Positions 62,631-64,000 of a stretch of DNA of 64,000 nucleotides are shown here, one piece after another. The DNA is taken from assembly GCF_011752525.1 (NCBI RefSeq), contig NZ_VWXI01000001.1, positions 186,001-250,000 of the forward strand. The letters are read 5' to 3'. A program made the position numbers and the translations under genes. Below the pieces are notes generated by a model, which was given only the letters and a program-made list of their open reading frames with translations, was not told the origin of the DNA and searched no databases. Position 1 is the first letter of the stretch. Each line of letters starts with the position of its first letter. The DNA is from Pantoea sp. Cy-639. Its GTDB lineage: Bacteria > Pseudomonadota > Gammaproteobacteria > Pseudomonadales > Pseudomonadaceae.

Positions 62631-62819
62631 ATGGACAATGAATACGACACCTCTGCCTTGGGGCTACAGAAATGCCTGCTGAACTTGCGTCGGGATCTTG
62701 AGCGATTGAAGGCATCGGGAGACCGTGAGAGGGCCGAGAGCCTGGCGCGAATCATCGCCAAGCTGGAACCAGGCATGACACAAACGCCAGAAGGGCTGAA
62801 ACCCACGACGTTGCAGTGA
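62631..62819 (+). CDS. Small helical hypothetical protein
   Basis: 62 residues from the ATG at 62631, preceded by AAGGAACGCGAG; an in-frame ATG at 62604 lacks a ribosome site. The body is one charged amphipathic helix (LQKCLLNLRRDLERLKASG, then RERAESLARIIAKLE). No family recognised. Confidence 0.6.
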   Translation: MDNEYDTSALGLQKCLLNLRRDLERLKASGDRERAESLARIIAKLEPGMTQTPEGLKPTTLQ

Positions 62820-62955
62820 AGGAAGAAGGCAGAGCGAGCGTCGGGCTGGCTCTGCCCGACGCCGCCATGCAAGGCACGCCCCCTTCCATCCAGCCAACTT
62901 GCAGGGTGGCCGGGCATGACCCACACTCGCCGCCCCGCTCTCTCTCGGACCCTTC

Positions 62956-63513
62956 ATGTCGCACATGCTGCCAAGGCTGGAATTACCAGGTGTTGCACTC
63001 AGGCGATGGCGCCTGCTGCACCGCGTCAAGCAGTCCCATGCGGCGACGTTGTTCAACGTCACCCAATCGACTGTTTCGCGCTGGGAAAGTGGCGCGCTGG
63101 CACTGGACCCGAGCGCACGCGAAACCCTGGAGAGACTCCTCGCCGCTCGCCTCGATGCGGCCTCCGACCAGGCCCTGGCTCGGCTGGTCAGGGAAAGTAC
63201 ACGGCCAGTCCACCTGATTTGCGACCTGACACACCGCTTGCTGGCATGTTCGCCCTCACGCGCAGCCCAGTTCACCCGCCCGCTCAGCGAGTTGCTTGGC
63301 CAGTCCCTCTGGCGCTTCGCGACGGCGCAGATCATTGAGCAGGAGCTAGCGCTGGACGGGTTGGGGTGGCGGGAACGCCTGGCGCCTCCTGCGCTGGAGT
63401 TTTCCAGCGGCGCCAATGATTCCCACCTCGTCCCCATCAGCCAAAGCCACTGCCGCTGGACACGCATCCCGCTCTCGGATGGAACGGCCGCACGCCTGGT
63501 GGAAACACTCTGA
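62956..63513 (+). CDS. XRE-type helix-turn-helix regulator
   Basis: 185 residues: N-terminal Cro/CI-type helix-turn-helix (ALRRWRLLHRVKQSHAATLF, NVTQSTVSRWESG) and a C-terminal domain of about 120 residues that may be PAS-like (PVHLICDLTHRLLACSPS). Probably a local transcription regulator. The ATG at 62956 or the next at 62965 could be the start. Confidence 0.8.
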   Translation: MSHMLPRLELPGVALRRWRLLHRVKQSHAATLFNVTQSTVSRWESGALALDPSARETLERLLAARLDAASDQALARLVRESTRPVHLICDLTHRLLACSPSRAAQFTRPLSELLGQSLWRFATAQIIEQELALDGLGWRERLAPPALEFSSGANDSHLVPISQSHCRWTRIPLSDGTAARLVETL

Positions 63514-63632
63514 GCGAGGTCAGTGCAGCCTGCCCGCATATTTTATGCGTGGACGTTGACTGCCTTCGGCTCTAGGCTGATCTCGACTCGAGACGAACTG
63601 CCTGCCGCTCGCCGACCGTGCCTGGGGAAACC

Positions 63633-64000
63633 ATGGATATCGAAATACTCAAAGGACGCCTCGCCTTCCTGAGCGAAGCGGAAAGACTCAAGGATGTGCT
63701 CAGAAGCGCACATACTTCTTCCGGCCGTACCGAAAGCACAGCTGAACATAGCTGGCGTCTTTGCTTGATGGCCATGGTTTTCGAGGAGCAACTGGCCGGT
63801 CTCGACAAGCTGAAAATGCTCAAGCTGTGCGTCATCCACGACCTGGGAGAGGCTATCAATGGCGATATCCCAGCTGTCAGCAAGCAGGCATACCCCAATA
63901 AAAGCCAACAAGAGCGCAACGACCTCCTGCTCTTGACTCAGGCACTGGATGAAACATTGAAAGCTGAAATCCTGGCGCTTTGGGAAGACTATGAATATGC
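63633..64000 (+). CDS. HD-domain phosphohydrolase (partial, runs off right edge)
   Basis: About 122 residues are visible from the ATG at 63633 (ribosome site GGGGAAA). The HD-superfamily metal residues are present: RTESTAEHSW supplies the first His and CVIHDLGEAINGDIP the HD pair. This resembles YfbR-type 5'-deoxynucleotidases and related HD hydrolases of small phosphate esters. Codon use is less GC-biased than the neighbours. The C-terminus is missing. Confidence 0.85.
   Translation, partial: MDIEILKGRLAFLSEAERLKDVLRSAHTSSGRTESTAEHSWRLCLMAMVFEEQLAGLDKLKMLKLCVIHDLGEAINGDIPAVSKQAYPNKSQQERNDLLLLTQALDETLKAEILALWEDYEY

Overview
The window is high-GC bacterial DNA, and its genes point to a fluorescent Pseudomonas, probably of the P. 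putida/P. entomophila side of the genus. The evidence is a pyoverdine synthetase next to a complete fpvGHJK-CDEF block, REP elements with the Pseudomonas core, CzcCBA/Cus-type metal efflux, FecI/FecR signalling and many LysE-type exporters. No rRNA, tRNA, CRISPR array, transposase or phage gene was seen.

Region 1 (1-18000) is a pyoverdine locus and ordinary chromosome. A pyoverdine peptide synthetase runs off the left edge on the minus strand (C-A(Ser)-T-E-C-A...). Divergent from it is fpvG-H-J-K-C-D-E-F, the inner-membrane and periplasmic machinery that takes iron off ferripyoverdine. Beyond it lie a DUF1615 lipoprotein, an isochorismatase-like hydrolase, a type II thioesterase and an MbtH-like protein. 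Two matching PvdS-type promoters (TAATT-N16-CGT) precede the synthetase and the mbtH gene. Next come an HhH protein, a LysE exporter, a DipZ-like thioredoxin, a DUF2790 protein and a divergent two-component system.

Region 2 (20300-28310) holds a triplicated REP-doublet array, a small membrane pair (ferric-reductase-like, DoxX), and a CzcCBA/CusCBA heavy-metal pump with a perfect copper-type operator (ATTACA-N4-TGTAAT) upstream.

Region 3 (28430-47820) is the most interesting part and looks like an uncharacterised natural-product locus. A two-module NRPS (C-A(Leu)-T-C-A-T, no thioesterase) is divergent from a LuxR-type regulator. Downstream on the same strand are a membrane protein and then a tightly overlapping operon: a double heme-oxygenase-like diiron protein, a LysE exporter, a NodU/CmcH-type carbamoyltransferase, an SGNH hydrolase-like protein and a very small basic peptide gene overlapping the SGNH gene. 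A NodT-type outer membrane factor, AraC regulator, DHA2 MFS pump and HlyD adaptor follow the LuxR gene and could form the export system. The mix of carbamoyltransferase, heme-oxygenase-like enzyme, LysE exporter and tiny ORFs recalls, from memory, the oxyvinylglycine (gvg) type of cluster.

Region 4 (47900-64000) is accessory chromosome: an alpha/beta hydrolase, a LysE exporter with interleaved operator palindromes, an acetyltransferase, three orphan type II secretion-like genes, an STN-FecI-FecR surface-signalling operon without a receptor, a Tat-exported class A beta-lactamase, a GST, a possible PD-(D/E)XK nuclease-fold protein, two enzyme homologues with altered catalytic residues, a LysR regulator, small hypothetical genes and a partial HD-domain hydrolase at the right edge.
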